Shown here: positions 11,470 to 25,283 of the stretch, piece after piece | Position numbering within the stretch: position 1 is the first letter of the stretch | How the letters are laid out: the number at the start of each line of letters is the position of its first letter | From: Uloborus plumipes | Lineage: Eukaryota > Arthropoda > Arachnida > Araneae > Uloboridae | Direction of reading: 5' to 3' | Length of the DNA: 64,000 nucleotides | Assembly: GCA_038373865.1 (NCBI GenBank) | Contig: JAXGGA010003957.1 | Span: 30,779 to 94,778, forward strand | Notes under the pieces: generated by a model | Told to the model about the DNA's origin: nothing | The model's database searches: none | What the model saw: only the letters and a program-made list of their open reading frames with translations | Program-made: the position numbers and the translations under genes

Positions 11470-14400
11470 TTCTTGTTTATAACACACGAAAAAAATTTCA
11501 ATAAGCTGTGCTTTGAAACTATTGTCAAAAGAAACCTTACCCTAGTTTTTTTTTTTCTGGCCTCAGATAAATCTTGACAAAAAAGAAAAGAAAAAACAAA
11601 CATTTTGTACTATAGCTTTTATTTATTCACTATTGTGAGGAGATTTACCATTTTCAGAAAAGTAAAAACCATGCACAAATATTGCATTAGAAATGCTAGA
11701 GCAAGTAACAAACATGCAAAAGTAATTTCTAAAAATTTTTTTTTATTTGATTTGATGTGGAATTGCCCAAATAGATATTTGACTTGAAAAAGTGTTTCAG
11801 ACAGAAGTGTGTTGACAGAAAAGTATTTTCTTGTCATTATGTTTTACTACTTCACATTTTTTTTTATATCTGCAAATATATTTGCATTGCATCTTCATTA
11901 TTTAATTTCGCAGCACTTTAATGCTTTTTGATTATTCAAATAATGTGTAAGGGGTCCCTGATGTCTGCTTATGGCTCGAAGCTTCTATAATTGGGCCCAG
12001 CTTTATGGATCAGACATTGCTTCGAAGCAAGAAATGTTATTGCAACGAAAAAATATTTTTTCGCTGAATATCAGCACCATGGTTTAAATTGTTTCAAAGT
12101 TCTAACATATATATTTAGATGGTTCTAAACTAATATAGCACAGTACACACATTTTAAAATAGGAAACTTCTACTTCTGTTCTCTGAAACTACATTAAAAA
12201 AATAAAAACTATATTCAACTAAATTTATACTTACTCGAATTTATTTGTATAGTAGTCAAAAAATCCATTTAATAAACTCCCTAGTGATTGAGTATTTTTT
12301 GAGTGGAAATTTATTTGTTCCCCATATGGAATGAGACTTTTCCAGCAGTCAGCAGGTTCATATCTTTGCTAAAATTCAAATATTAATCATGATTACAATT
12401 AAAAAAAATATCCATTCAAAACAAACATTAAAAACCTTACAAATTTAAAATGAATAACTAAAATTATAATGATTAAAAGAAAGTAATGAAATTACTTTAC
12501 ATGCCCCTAATTTCGAAGGAAATTAAAAATTTGAAATATGAATTAGTCAATCGATCTCCGATTGAACATTTACTTACATTTTACTTTTTTCCACTTTTTA
12601 ATGCATGCAATACTTTTATGAAACACTTAGTAGTCAATAGTTGACCAAAAATATTCTAAAATTTTTGAATGAAGAAATATTTTAACACAAACAGTGCAAA
12701 ATGTGATCTATATTTTTTTGAGAGTATTCCTCTGAAAATATTAAAGAGAAATGAGTGTACATGTACAAAAAGTTGAATCAAATAATTATTTTAAAAAACA
12801 TCAACATTTGATTCCATTCTGTCGCTTGAAAAAAATAACAGGGTTTAAGCTAGGGTAAAAGTAGAGCGTGTCAACAATTTAAACAAAAATTATTATTTTT
12901 AAAAATCGGCAATTAACATCATTTTTAAACTTTGAGCTAAAAACTACTTTTTGTTGAGCTAAAAACTAAAGCATAGTGTCAAATAATGAAATACTAGGGA
13001 AAATTTTCTTTTACAAAACATAACTCACTTGGCACTGCGCTTAATTCTCAAAATGAATGCACATCTTTTTAATTTATCTCTTATTAATTTACAGTTTATT
13101 TCATTTTACTTACTGGCTGCATCCTCTGTAAACAAGGTAGGACTGCTGGTTCACAACCACCTGAAACAATATTTATTGTTTTAATATAATAAAATATATA
13201 TTTATATATTACCATACTGTTTGCACAAAATTTTTTCTGCAAAAACTAAAAGTAAAAGCGATTTTTATAAAACTCTTCGCAAAATAAACTTGAGTTCATT
13301 AATGGAGATTTAACACACATTATCTTCTTTCTATCATCTAGTTCCCTTAAACTTACGCCAAAGGTAGTTAAGGATATAACAGTGCTATAAGGTATCAACT
13401 GTAATAGCACATTTATATTTTTTGTAAATAAGTATAAAGATATCCAGAATAAGTTTTACAAAAGGAGCAATTTTATAAATCGAATATATATAATCGAATA
13501 TAAGTGAAAATCACTTAAGATAAAAATAATAATAATAATACTTGGTTTAGCTCCTTTTCAATAAACAAGACAGATTCAATTATCAAATAACTTTGAATTA
13601 AACACTAGCACAAGCTTTACTAGGCCATTTACTATTTTTGAGAAAAAATAAAAAGACAACATCATAAAACTTACATTGCAAATAATGAATCACCATGAGC
13701 ACTAAGGAATAACTAGAAAGTGTCATTTCTTTGGCATTATTTATTTGGCAGTCTTGGGCCCATTTCTTAATGACTAGAACCAAAGGGGGAACTCTCCAAT
13801 CCACTGGGAAAAAAAGAACTGTGTTATAGTAGCAATACTTCCATACAACTAACTTTCAACAATATTAGCAATGATAAATTAAAAAAAAAACAATACATAG
13901 ATCATACAGTAACAGTAGAGCATTTTTATGAAAAACATTTGCAAAAAATCTGGTATGGACCCCACACTACTTCCTTTTACGTGTAAATTTCTTAGTAGTT
14001 GCCTTAGGTGTTAAAAAACATGCTTGGAGTGAGCAAGGTAACTATTCAAATATTTACTTCCCTAATCTGCCACGAAACAATGCAAAAATATTTTACAATG
14101 GTTAATTTTCTAAATATTGCTGATTTTAAGATCATTCAGTAAATTTTTCGCAAAATATCGCCAATATCGCCAAGTTGAACCCAAATTCAAAAAATAATTT
14201 TTTCGCCAAATTTGTCGCCAAGTTGGCATCAAACACTTGGCGACCAAAAGTTTGGTGACACATCGCCAAGTGGTTGCGCCAATTCATATCACTTGAGTCT
14301 GCATTGAAATTAACACTGATTTACCCAAAAAAAGGGGTAAAACACGCCCTTGGGAACATTCGAATGCAACCACAAGGGGAGGTGCACAACTAGACCATCC

Positions 14401-17400
14401 TCAGAGCCTACATACCAAGCTAGAAGCTTCTACAGCATATAGTTTTTGAGTTATGCGACCCACATACATACATACATCCGCACATACAGACGTCACGAGA
14501 AAACTCGTTGTAATTAACTCGGGGGTGTTTGAAAAGGATTTTTCGTCGACTTATATGTTGGTAGGTACATATGCACGTCCTGACAGGTCGAAAAAGCTAC
14601 TGAACATTCATTCGGGGGTGAGCAAAATCAAAATTTAGACTCAAATTTGAGTGATTTTTTTTCGCGATCACAATACTTCATTTACTACATAAAAGGAAGT
14701 AAAAACACAAAGAATATTGCTTTTTTCACCATTAAATAATATTCATCAGAATGAATTTTTTCATCATATCAAAAAGTGATGCATAATTCATGTTTAAAAT
14801 ATATTTCTACAAAAATTAAACATACCTTTGCCATAAGCTGTAAGGAGTTGGGTGTTTGCAATTCCAACTGTGTTGTTTATATTTAAGTCTACTTGAATAT
14901 TGCTAAATTGAAAAATAACAGTAAAAAGATTAAATATTATAAAAAGATATGATTTGTTTGAACTAGAAAAATTAAAGACTAATGATGCAAAGTACTTTTT
15001 ACAATGATTTAGAAGATGTGAAATTATACAGCAAACACTTTTCCGTTCCTGACAATACTTAATGCAGAAAATAAAAAGAGATCTCTTAAGTCTTTTATCA
15101 TACATAAAAGCAAGATGATCAGCTATATAGTATAAATTTTACAATAACGAAACAAAATAATCAAAATGTGAGTCAATGCTTAGGAAGTAAAACTCTTATT
15201 ACTTCAAAAATAAAAACTTTTTTAAAATGCACTAATATTTTTTTTAAATCTAAGCTGATGCTTTCCATTGGACACACAACTTTGACAGCCCTCACCAAAA
15301 AGAAAATCTTTTTATGATTCAAATAGATCAGTAGTATTACTACTATTCTTAACTTCTCAAGAAGCAAATGTTTGAATAATAAAGTGTTTTGTATAACTTA
15401 TATTGAAAATGCACACAATCTAATTAAATCACCACTCATCGCTTATTTTGTGCCTAGAAGAAACAGTATGGAGCACATCAAAAATTCTTAAAAATATATT
15501 TTTTTAAAACTACAATTTAATTTTCTAGACTCTACAAAAATGATTTTTACACAAAAGAAAGTTTTAAATTTCAGTCTTATCACATTTCAATCTTTTCTAG
15601 CATTGTAGTTTCATAATTAGAAAAAATAATTAAAGCAGAAATGAAAATAGTTTTGTAGCCAATTGTTCCACAAATTCCATTTGAAAAAAAGGAAAAGCAA
15701 ATATTTAAACAATTCCAGAAATTAAGAATTTGATTTTTAAATATCTACACTTACTGAAACGTGTCTGTAAATTTCAAAATGGGAACCTTGGCAGCAATCA
15801 GATCTGTAGTTTTGATGAAAGCTATAATTTAAAAAGAGAAAAATACTTGAATTGCAAATAACAAAATATTCATAAACTTAAATGCTTAAAATACATGTAA
15901 AAACTTAAATTGCATAAATAGAAAATTTTGAAAAATGCTAAGTTTAAAAAATTGTTATTAAGTAAAAAAACTGCAACAGTAGAAAAACAAAACTACTAAA
16001 AAGTTGGGTTTATACAATACTATTTATTGTAGAATGATACAGGGAATTGTTTCAAACTTTAAATGATCAATCATAGAGCAGTTGAAACCATGTACAAAGA
16101 ACACTACAAAAATATACACTCAAAGATATAGTAAGTTTTTTCAAGGCATAAAAATGCTTTAAATTTTTTTTAATTTTAAATTCATTTTGGAGGAAAGAAA
16201 TATGCCAAAACCAGAGAAAAGCACAGCATTAATTAATGAATTTCATAAAAAAGCTGTTGAGTTTCTAAGGATGAAATGAAAGATGTCTGAGAAAGAAATG
16301 GTTCATTCCATTTCAATTTTAAACATTTGGAATGTCTGATATTATGTTAAAAAAATGTAACATTTAACACAAAAGGAATTTGACATGAAAGGAGTATTGT
16401 TATGTTTTAGGAACAGAAGTTGCACAAACACAAGGCACTTGATTTTTTAAGGAAAACTAGAACAGTTTATGAATTTGAAGATCTATTTGATGTATAACAG
16501 TATTTGTAATAGTACCTCATCCACTGATAAAATGATTATACATAAAAACACTGTAGTAGTACTAAATAAGCAATATACTACAAGTAGACTAAGAGGGTAA
16601 AACTTATAGGAGTAAAGGTTTGTTAGGATTGAAAGTTTTCAATTCTTAGAATACCAATCATGCAATAAAATATTGTAACATTCAATAATAGTTTTTATTT
16701 TTTATTTTATTCCGTGTATTTTTTTTCTTCCAAATTCTCTCAAAATTACATTTTGAAACTTTTGAAAATGTGGATGGAATTACACAGAAATTTTTGTGTT
16801 TATCATTAATGGGGACAATTTCAACTTAAGAATTTCAGAACATTTTTTTTTTAAAGGTTGAAATTTAAAAACCTTAATGACTAATTTACATAAAACAAAT
16901 TATGGTAAGTAGTTTAAAATACTCACTTTGAAACCTGATACGTTATAGCTTGAAAAAAATTCAAAGAATTGTACTACAAGCTATTTTCTTAAAATTATAT
17001 TATTTTAGCATAGCAAAAGATTTTTTCTATAATCTTTCACTTTTAAGATGCACACATTTATAGATCAAATCAACAACAGTAGAATTACAATTATTGAGCC
17101 AAAAATACTATACTTGACATTGAAAAAATCAAATATCGTTCTCAATATCATTATTCTGTTCTCTCCTTTTTATGGCAAATTTATTTGCCAATACTACAGT
17201 CCATTTGTAATATTAAAGCTTAAAATATGTAGATTTTCAAAAAGCAATTACCTTGAAAACATTATCCGGAGCTGTACAGAGTAAAAGCAGGATTTTTTAA
17301 AACTTTTTAAACAGTGTGCAGTAAGAAAATGAATTTGGCACAACATCATTTAATAGATTTCATACTCCTGTTTTTGATAAAATGTCAAACTTGAACTTAA

Positions 17401-20400
17401 TAAACAGCCTAATCTAAACTATTCTACAAAAATACTTACGGCAGCGCAGCAACAACTTTTGAGCATATTTAAGTAGATTGGTAGCTTCAGTTTGTTGATC
17501 TATCTAAACAAAACAAGCATTCATTAAAATAATATTAAGTATACGACATGCACAAAAACAAGTCACTAATTTACATGTAAAGCAAATTTTATTTGGTTAA
17601 ATACACTATATGAGAGTAAAAGTCATTGTTAGAAGAATAAAATGAAGTTTCTTTACACTCATTTTGTTTAGTATATACAGTCAACTAACTCTCAATGAAT
17701 CAAAGGCTTACGGGACAGCTAAAGCCTTTAAGCAATCAGTAATTCAAGCTATTAGAAGTTCTTCTACTAGCCTTCCCAAGAATAATTTAAATATTTCTTC
17801 AGAACTAGAGCATAATAGATAAGACTAGTACACTTACAGTTTGTATAAAACCAATTACTAGTACCATATAAAAGTATCTTTAAGGATAATTTTTTTAGAT
17901 AGTTGAAAAAAGAAGTTATTGACTGTTTAATTTTCATTATCTTAAAAAGTCAAAGTTTGTAAACACAATCGACTAATGCAAGTTTTAAGTGGACTACAAT
18001 TTTTGGGACAGGAGGAAAAGTCCCCACCCTATATTATTATTTGACTATTCTTTATAAATTACTATCTTTCTATACTTTTGCAATAAAGTAAAGCAAATGA
18101 AATGATATTTTTTAAATAGAAAAAAAGTTTTCAAACCTCTGCAGGGGAAAGGACAAGACACATGTCAACATCACTATTATTAGTACCCAAGCCATTAACA
18201 GATGATCCAACAACTCTTAAGCCACAGTCTAAAAAAATATACATACATTTTAAATGCTAATAATTATAATATAATACACAGAAAGAGAAATTACCCACTC
18301 AGTATCAAATAAGGGTATTCCTGAGGAGAACTTTTTAGAATGATTCAAAAACAAAGTGAAGCATTATTTGTACTTTTCAAGTTCATTTAAATTTCATCAA
18401 AATATACATTTGAAACTCAAAATCTACTTTTATCAAAGTCTTCCTATAAAACAGCATATTATACACCATGTTAGAATAAATACATGTTAGTAATTAGTAA
18501 CAGCATTACCTGAAAAAGCCATGTTTTGATTATAGTATCTATGATTTTTTTTTTTAATGTGCTGTGGGGTATAGAGTAACTTGAGTGCAAAGTGGGAAAG
18601 CTGAATTTAACTTTACGACAGTACAGACAAATTTGAATGAGAAAAAGGCTAGGATAACAAAATGTTCTTGTTGATTTATTCAAAATAAAATAGCCCCTTA
18701 GAATAAGGGTGTTAGCACAAAGAGACTATCAACAAATTTGATTAAAAACTAAATCAGAATTTTTTGCGATATTTCAACAATTAAAAAAAAAATGTCGCAG
18801 CTTGGAAGAGTCTTGTGTCGAATACTTATGCAAAACATATTAAAAACTGAAAAAAAAAAAAAGCTAAAGTAATTGAAATATGGGGTGGAGGGGGAGAGCT
18901 ATGTGTAATGACATGGCTAGATGGAATGGCAACATATTACATATTCTAATGAAAAGACATTTATCTTGGTAATCTCAATAGCTAAAAACTATAATGGCAT
19001 AACTAGAGAAAAGTCAGGATAGTTCAGTAAAAAGACCCAAAACAGAACATTTTTGATGGAACCAAGTAATGAATCTAGTTTCATCACCAATATATTTTTA
19101 CTGTTTTTTTAAACTTTCTTTAATCACGCAATTAAAAATTTTTTAGAATGTTTAAGAGGTTTTCAGGCCAAGAATTGTCAGATGCCAACTGGTGAATGAT
19201 GGTAACATAAAAGTGACAATTAAAAAAAAAAAAATTTCAGAACATTAACATTTTTTAAACATTCACTTTATACATAATTAGTGGATATACCCGGCGTTGC
19301 ACAGGTTAGATGACAGGGATGGACTGGCCCACCGGGATAAGTCCCGGTGCGCCCTCTCGACAGGCGCCCTCTGGCTTCCTTTTTCTTAAGGAAGTGCTAG
19401 GTTCCCTCTGACCTCCCTCCCTCAACTTTTTTTAAAAAAGAAATGCTGGGCTTCTAACTCTCTTTCTTTCTTTTTTTTTAAGGAAAGGAAATGCTAGGCA
19501 CCATCTGACTTCCTTTTTTTAAGGAAGTGCTAGGCGCTCTCTGATGCCCCCCCCCCTCCCTTTTTTTAAAGAAATGCTAGGCGGTCGCAGGCGCCCTCTG
19601 ACTTTCTTTTCTTTTTTTTTTAAAGGAAATGCTAGGCACCCTCTGACTTCCTTCTTTTTAAGGAAGTGCTAGGTGCCCTCTGACCCGCCCCCCTTTTTTT
19701 TAAAGAAATGCTAGGTGGCCGCAGGCGCCCTCTGACTTTCTTTCTATTTTTTTAAAGGAAATGCTAGGCGCCCTTAACCTTCCTTTAAAAAAAATAATAA
19801 TTTAAAGTAAAATTTTATCTCTTTTAGTTTCTCCTGCATTGCTTACATTCTCAGAAAAACTGCTTTTCTAAACGAGAGATTCTTTTCCACGCCATTCTAC
19901 ACAAAAGGTGTAAGAAAACCCAGAAATTCGAAAAAAAAGGCCAAATTCCCCTCGTTTTTGCACGAAAACTGCACTTTAACCACTCCCTCTCTGAAAATGA
20001 CCAGTAGCGTACATATAGACTTAGTTGCGCCCCCTGCAAGATTTGTAAGTACGCACCCATCTACTTAAATATTTTTCTTACGTAACTTATAATGCTATTC
20101 TTCTGGCTTGTGCACCCTCAAACATCGTGCCTCCCCCCTTTACTTAGCTTACAGTTTAATTCCCCAGCCCACATTTCACAATGGAGGAGTAGTGGAGCTT
20201 GGAGCATATTATTTGTTCTACTGCATACTTTTTTATCAACTGGTAGTGATCTTTTTTTCAATCGAATATTATTCAAGTTGTATTGAATAATTGAATTTTT
20301 ACAAGGTAACCATAATTTTTGTAATAAATTTTGTTTGTTCAGTGATGCCAGTTAAATTGAATCACTGGTTTTTTGGATTAACCTCTTTACTAAATCAATC

Positions 20401-22379
20401 AAAACTTCAAAAACAAAACAAAATGCAGCTTTACTGAATTTGCCGCTTTATTAAAAATCAGCCGTTTTACTAAATCAAAACTATTTCAGACAAGCGTGAT
20501 TCATAAAGCGGTGGCCGCTGTACTTTTAATTTTTGATTAGTTATAAAAATACATACGCAACCAATTCACTGTTTATACGAAGAATCAATATTTTACTGGG
20601 ATTTTTAATGTATCTTTTTTGAATTGTTTAATTTAATTTCCAAAAATGAGAGATATTGCTGGAAAAAATACTGCTAAACGTCGCAATTTGAGGGGACAAC
20701 AACATCTTAATTTCACTTCCAGTGTGTGTCCATCCCCAGAGGGCGACAATGCGCCCTTCGAAAAGGTTACGGTCCCCCCACCCCCCCAAAAAAAAGAAAA
20801 GAAAAAAAAAACAAATAACAAGTAATCAAGATCGTCTAAAATTAGATTGTCCTAACAATATCAATGGCGCAGTCTGCGTAAGAACCCGAATTACGTTTTA
20901 TTTCCTAAAGTACGAGGGAAGAGGGCAGTTTTTCCCCACCTGTAAAAATCTACATCTTCTCATATAGACTCCGAGAAACCCGTTACTCTACTGATGCCCA
21001 TTGATAGCGATAAGCAGTGATAAAGGTAATTAAGTCCTTCACATAAAAAACACATGACTCTTTCCTTTCCATGCAGCAATTTTTTTTCCATAGTTTTAGA
21101 GGATAATCTCAAAGAAAAAGAATTCGTAGCATAAAAAGCATGCCAGGGGAAACAGTCAAACATGAACACATTGGTGACACTGCAGTAGACACTTTTTGTT
21201 TTTCTGTATTTTATTACGTCTTGGACACTGTAGCACAGACACTTGAAGAAAGATTCACTGGTCAAAAATCTTTATACTTGGATCTTTCATGGTTTGACCC
21301 CAAAAGATTTAAAGACTGCCATTCACTACCATCAAATGCACTGGATAAAATATGTGACATTTTACCTTCTCTGGACAAAGGGAGATTGAAAGAGGAATTG
21401 TTATTATTTGCAGAAATGTGGCCTGATATTAGTACTGCTACTGCTGCATCTGACTATAGCAGTGAAGAAGGAAATGCCTCCACTGAAGAAGACGATGAAG
21501 AAGAATATCAGAAATGTGACAGCGAAACAAAATGTCAAGGTTGCCTTAAGTGCGTTTTAAAAGCAATTACAGAATACAACATGTATTCCCTGCAATACAC
21601 TGAGCTGCATAAAGTTTATTAATTTTTACTAACAATTCCGCTTATTCAAGTGACGTGTGAAAGAGTATTTTCGAAGTTAAAAGTCATAAAGACGCGTCTT
21701 AGAGGGCGATTAACTAACGAGCACTTAGAATCATTTGTATTGATGGCCACTGAGAAGGACATATTGAAATCAGTGTCAACAGACTTAATTATCAAAAGGT
21801 TGTGCGAAAGCAGTTCTGAGATGAGACGCCTTCTAACTTTTTAGGGTCAAATATCATAGCATCCATTTCCAGTGGAAGGTTTTCAATTGAAATGAACGAT
21901 TTTACTTGTGCTTTTTATGCGGTTTTTGGCCAGACGACAATTAAGAACCGATTTCTATTGATGCTTTTTATGCGGTTTTTAGCCTCAGGACAATTAAAAA
22001 CCGGTTTATATTGTTGCTTTTTATGCGGTTTTTGGCCGAAGGACAGTTAAAAACCGATTTTATTGCTTTTTATACAGTTTTTGGCATTAAGACAATTAAA
22101 AACCGACTTAATTGTAGCTTTTTATACGGTTTTTTGGCCTCGGGACAATTAAAAACCGATTTTTCTCATCTGATGTGGTCTGACCTTGTCGTGGTGGATG
22201 AGCTTTTCACTAACAGGGCCACAACTAATTAGTAACGTAAAGATAATTTTTCAGAAAAAAAAAATAAAACATAACCTTACATACTGAGCGCTAAAATTTA
22301 GAACTAATGGCTCAAGAGGTTGTGTGACATGTAAATGCCTCAACGCTTTGTATTTATTTTCTTCGTAAAAACGTGAACA

Positions 22380-22421
<42 letters not shown>

Positions 22422-25245
22422 GCCCTTAAGAGTTTGTGTCCACCGCCCTCCGGAGCACCCCAGTCCATCCCTGTTAGATGAAACATGCAAAATCCAAGAA
22501 GGTATGTATTTTTTGTGACAAAGTGGTCAGTTAAATTGGAGTGAATGACAACATGAAATCAAACTTAAATGTGTTATAGTTTACTCTCGATACCTCGACT
22601 TTGCTTCACTCGAATTCCCACTTATGTCAAAATTTTTGGGTAGTCCCGAATTGCTGTAAATGTTGTATAATGGAATTTTTTTTTCATCAACTCGAAGTCA
22701 CACTGCTTAGTTTCAGGCAGCCCTCTTAGGCATTTTTTATTGGAATTTTTGCTTATTCGATTTTCAGAAGCGAAACCAACCAATCACTTGATGTTCAATT
22801 GTCTGAAAGAATTCTTACTACCATTTTTACCATTTGCTCCTTTAATGAAGGAGCAATTCCTTCTTTGAGCTCTTAATTTAACTGATATGATACATGTTTT
22901 ATGCATGTTAGATACATAAATACATACATAGGTACATTCATTTTTATATATAAAGATAATTAACTCAAATCTTCAGTTTGAATAATCAAACTCAAACACT
23001 TCTAATGTAAACTTCTCAAATTTGAAATCAACGCAATACAGAGAACTTACGTGGAAATATTTGACACAAAAGTGAGTGCACAGCACTTCGAAGAGCCATT
23101 TTCTTAAAGTACATGTCCTCTTTTTGTTTTGTTTTAAGATAATGTTCCCAAATATCTACAGAGCACTGAAATGAAAGAAAAATACATACAACAATCTATC
23201 ATGGATTCTATAAGAAATACTTTTATGCTCAACAAGCAGTCAGATTCATTAAAAAATGTTAGAAAGCAATAAGCTAGCTGTTTAAAAAATAAAAGCAGTA
23301 GCAAGTACTAAAAAATAGAAATTGCAAGATACAAGGAAAAATGTTAGGTCAACACCAGTAAACATTTTACTCTTATTTTGTGCATTAGTTAAATAAAACA
23401 GTAAATACATATTTCAGGGATGAAAACAGCTCAAAGTCAAAAAAGAGGACAAATTGCACGGCTTTTAAAATTTTGATAGCTTTTTTTAAACTTTATGCAA
23501 AATCTCCTCTTAATTTTTGCTGTGAAATCTAAAGTAAAACTTGTAGATTGTAGGCATCTTTATTTTTTAAAAAAAACCTCAAAAATGCTCTTTCCCTATT
23601 TCTTTTTTAAGTCATCCAGAACAATGCAGGGAAAAAAAAGTAGGAGGGGGGGGGGGATTGCACCAGGGTGTAAAAAAATCAATGATTTTTTTAAAAAAAT
23701 CGGAATTTTTTTATTTAAATCTGATTTTTTTTTTTTTAAATTAGAAATTTCAATTATTAATTAATTTTTATTTATGAACAACTTACCTTTAAGTTTTTAA
23801 AAATACAAAAACACCTTTGAAGTAAAGTTTTACCAGTAAGAAACCCAGGAAAAAGTTTTAGGAGCCAATCTAAAAATAATCCTGTCTACTAGCTAGGATA
23901 AAAATTAAATGGGGCAGGAAGCTCAACCCAATCCTCACTTCATTCAGCCCCCCCCCCCTTCCTCTCTTTATTTTGCTTTTGTTTTGTAAAGCTGGAATAT
24001 GTTCCATTTCAGCCACTAATAAAGACTGCCCCCCCCCCTCCCAGTTGCTAATGCAAGGCATAGAAAATTCATCTTCTGTTTGGTTGTTTTTGTTTTTTCT
24101 TTTCACTGAAAGTATATCAAACACATTCTATCATGTCCCTCCCCCCTCAATTCACTCTTTGCAACAACTGCCCTGCACCTGCATGTATTTTCTTTATTTC
24201 ACGTATTGGACAACAAATAGCACTATTTGTGCATACATACATATTATTTGGACTGCAACCTTCCAGCATCTGTGGAGGGGGGATAAGTAGGATTACTTTT
24301 CCATTTATTAGATGAAAATCAAAGTTCTAAACGAAAATGGTAAAAATAATGAAATTGGCTTGTCCAAGAGAATTTTTTAAGGATTAAAATAAAAAGTGAT
24401 TTAAATCAATGATTTTTTTTAAAAAATCAACTGATTTAAATCGCGATTTAAATCACTGATTTAAATCAACTGATTTAAATCATTGGCACCCTGGATTGCA
24501 CTTTTAGATTAGATTTGTGTATCTCAAGAATTATTTCTGTAGCTAATATTGTTTGATCTTTGGAATTTTGATGAATTTTTAAGATTTTTTGACTCTGATC
24601 TATAATATTTTAGCTGAATTTTCTTTTTTTCTACCTTCAACAACGCCAATTTATGTTTTTGGCAGCATGCCAAAATAGAGTGCATCGTTTGCTGATAATT
24701 GCATGTCATCCACAAGTGCATGTCATAGGATGTAGCAGGTTTCAATCCTGCTACATCCTAAAAACATTTCCATTATTTCGGAATTTGAAAGTAATTTCAA
24801 CCTCTACTGCTTTAAATCAACTTATTTTAAGCTTTATTTAAATAATGAGTTTTTTTTTTTTTTTTTTTTTTTAACTTAATGCAACATTAATTTTTTGATC
24901 GTGGAAAGAAAGAAAATATACAAAAAGCGAAAAATCTTGGATACGCGGACGATTTTCATCCCTGATATTTATTTTAAGAAACTTGCTTCATTAAGTTTAT
25001 AAGCATCGACTCATGGAGAACATTAACAACGAACAATCAATTTTAGTACACTTCGACCTAATATAAAATGTTACTTATTTCAAAAGTTCCTTACAAAAAA
25101 AAATCCTAAAACATTTAATTGTACTTTCTAGAAGCTCACAGTTACAGAAAAACTGAACAAATTATGAAAAGAAAATTTCATTTGATAATTTAATGCAAAA
25201 ATGTCAAAAAGCACATTGGCTATTGATTTTAACTTTATTTATTGC

Positions 25246-25283
<38 letters not shown>

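Larger units (their letters stand above)
19314..22473 (+). mobile_element. hAT element with transposase remnant, TSD TTAGATGA
   Basis: Ends CAGGGATGGACTGG and CCAGTCCATCCCTG, with a perfect 8-bp duplication TTAGATGA (19306-19313, 22474-22481). 3160 bp. It holds T-rich tandem units with GTGCTAGGCGCCCTCTGAC (19350-19800), a truncated transposase frame (21140-21844), a five-copy repeat (about 21905-22165) and a (TA)n tract. It lies in the GLD2 intron between coding exons 3 and 4. Confidence 0.92.

Noticed and set aside
14794..15105. 103-aa minus-strand open frame as a separate gene
   Set aside because: Only 14902-14826 is coding (GLD2 exon 7); the rest is intron read-through.
20722..20967. 81-aa frame as the transposase N-terminus in the hAT element
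   Set aside because: It is Lys-rich because of an A-rich tract, shows no zinc-finger pattern, and does not connect in frame to the C-terminal remnant.
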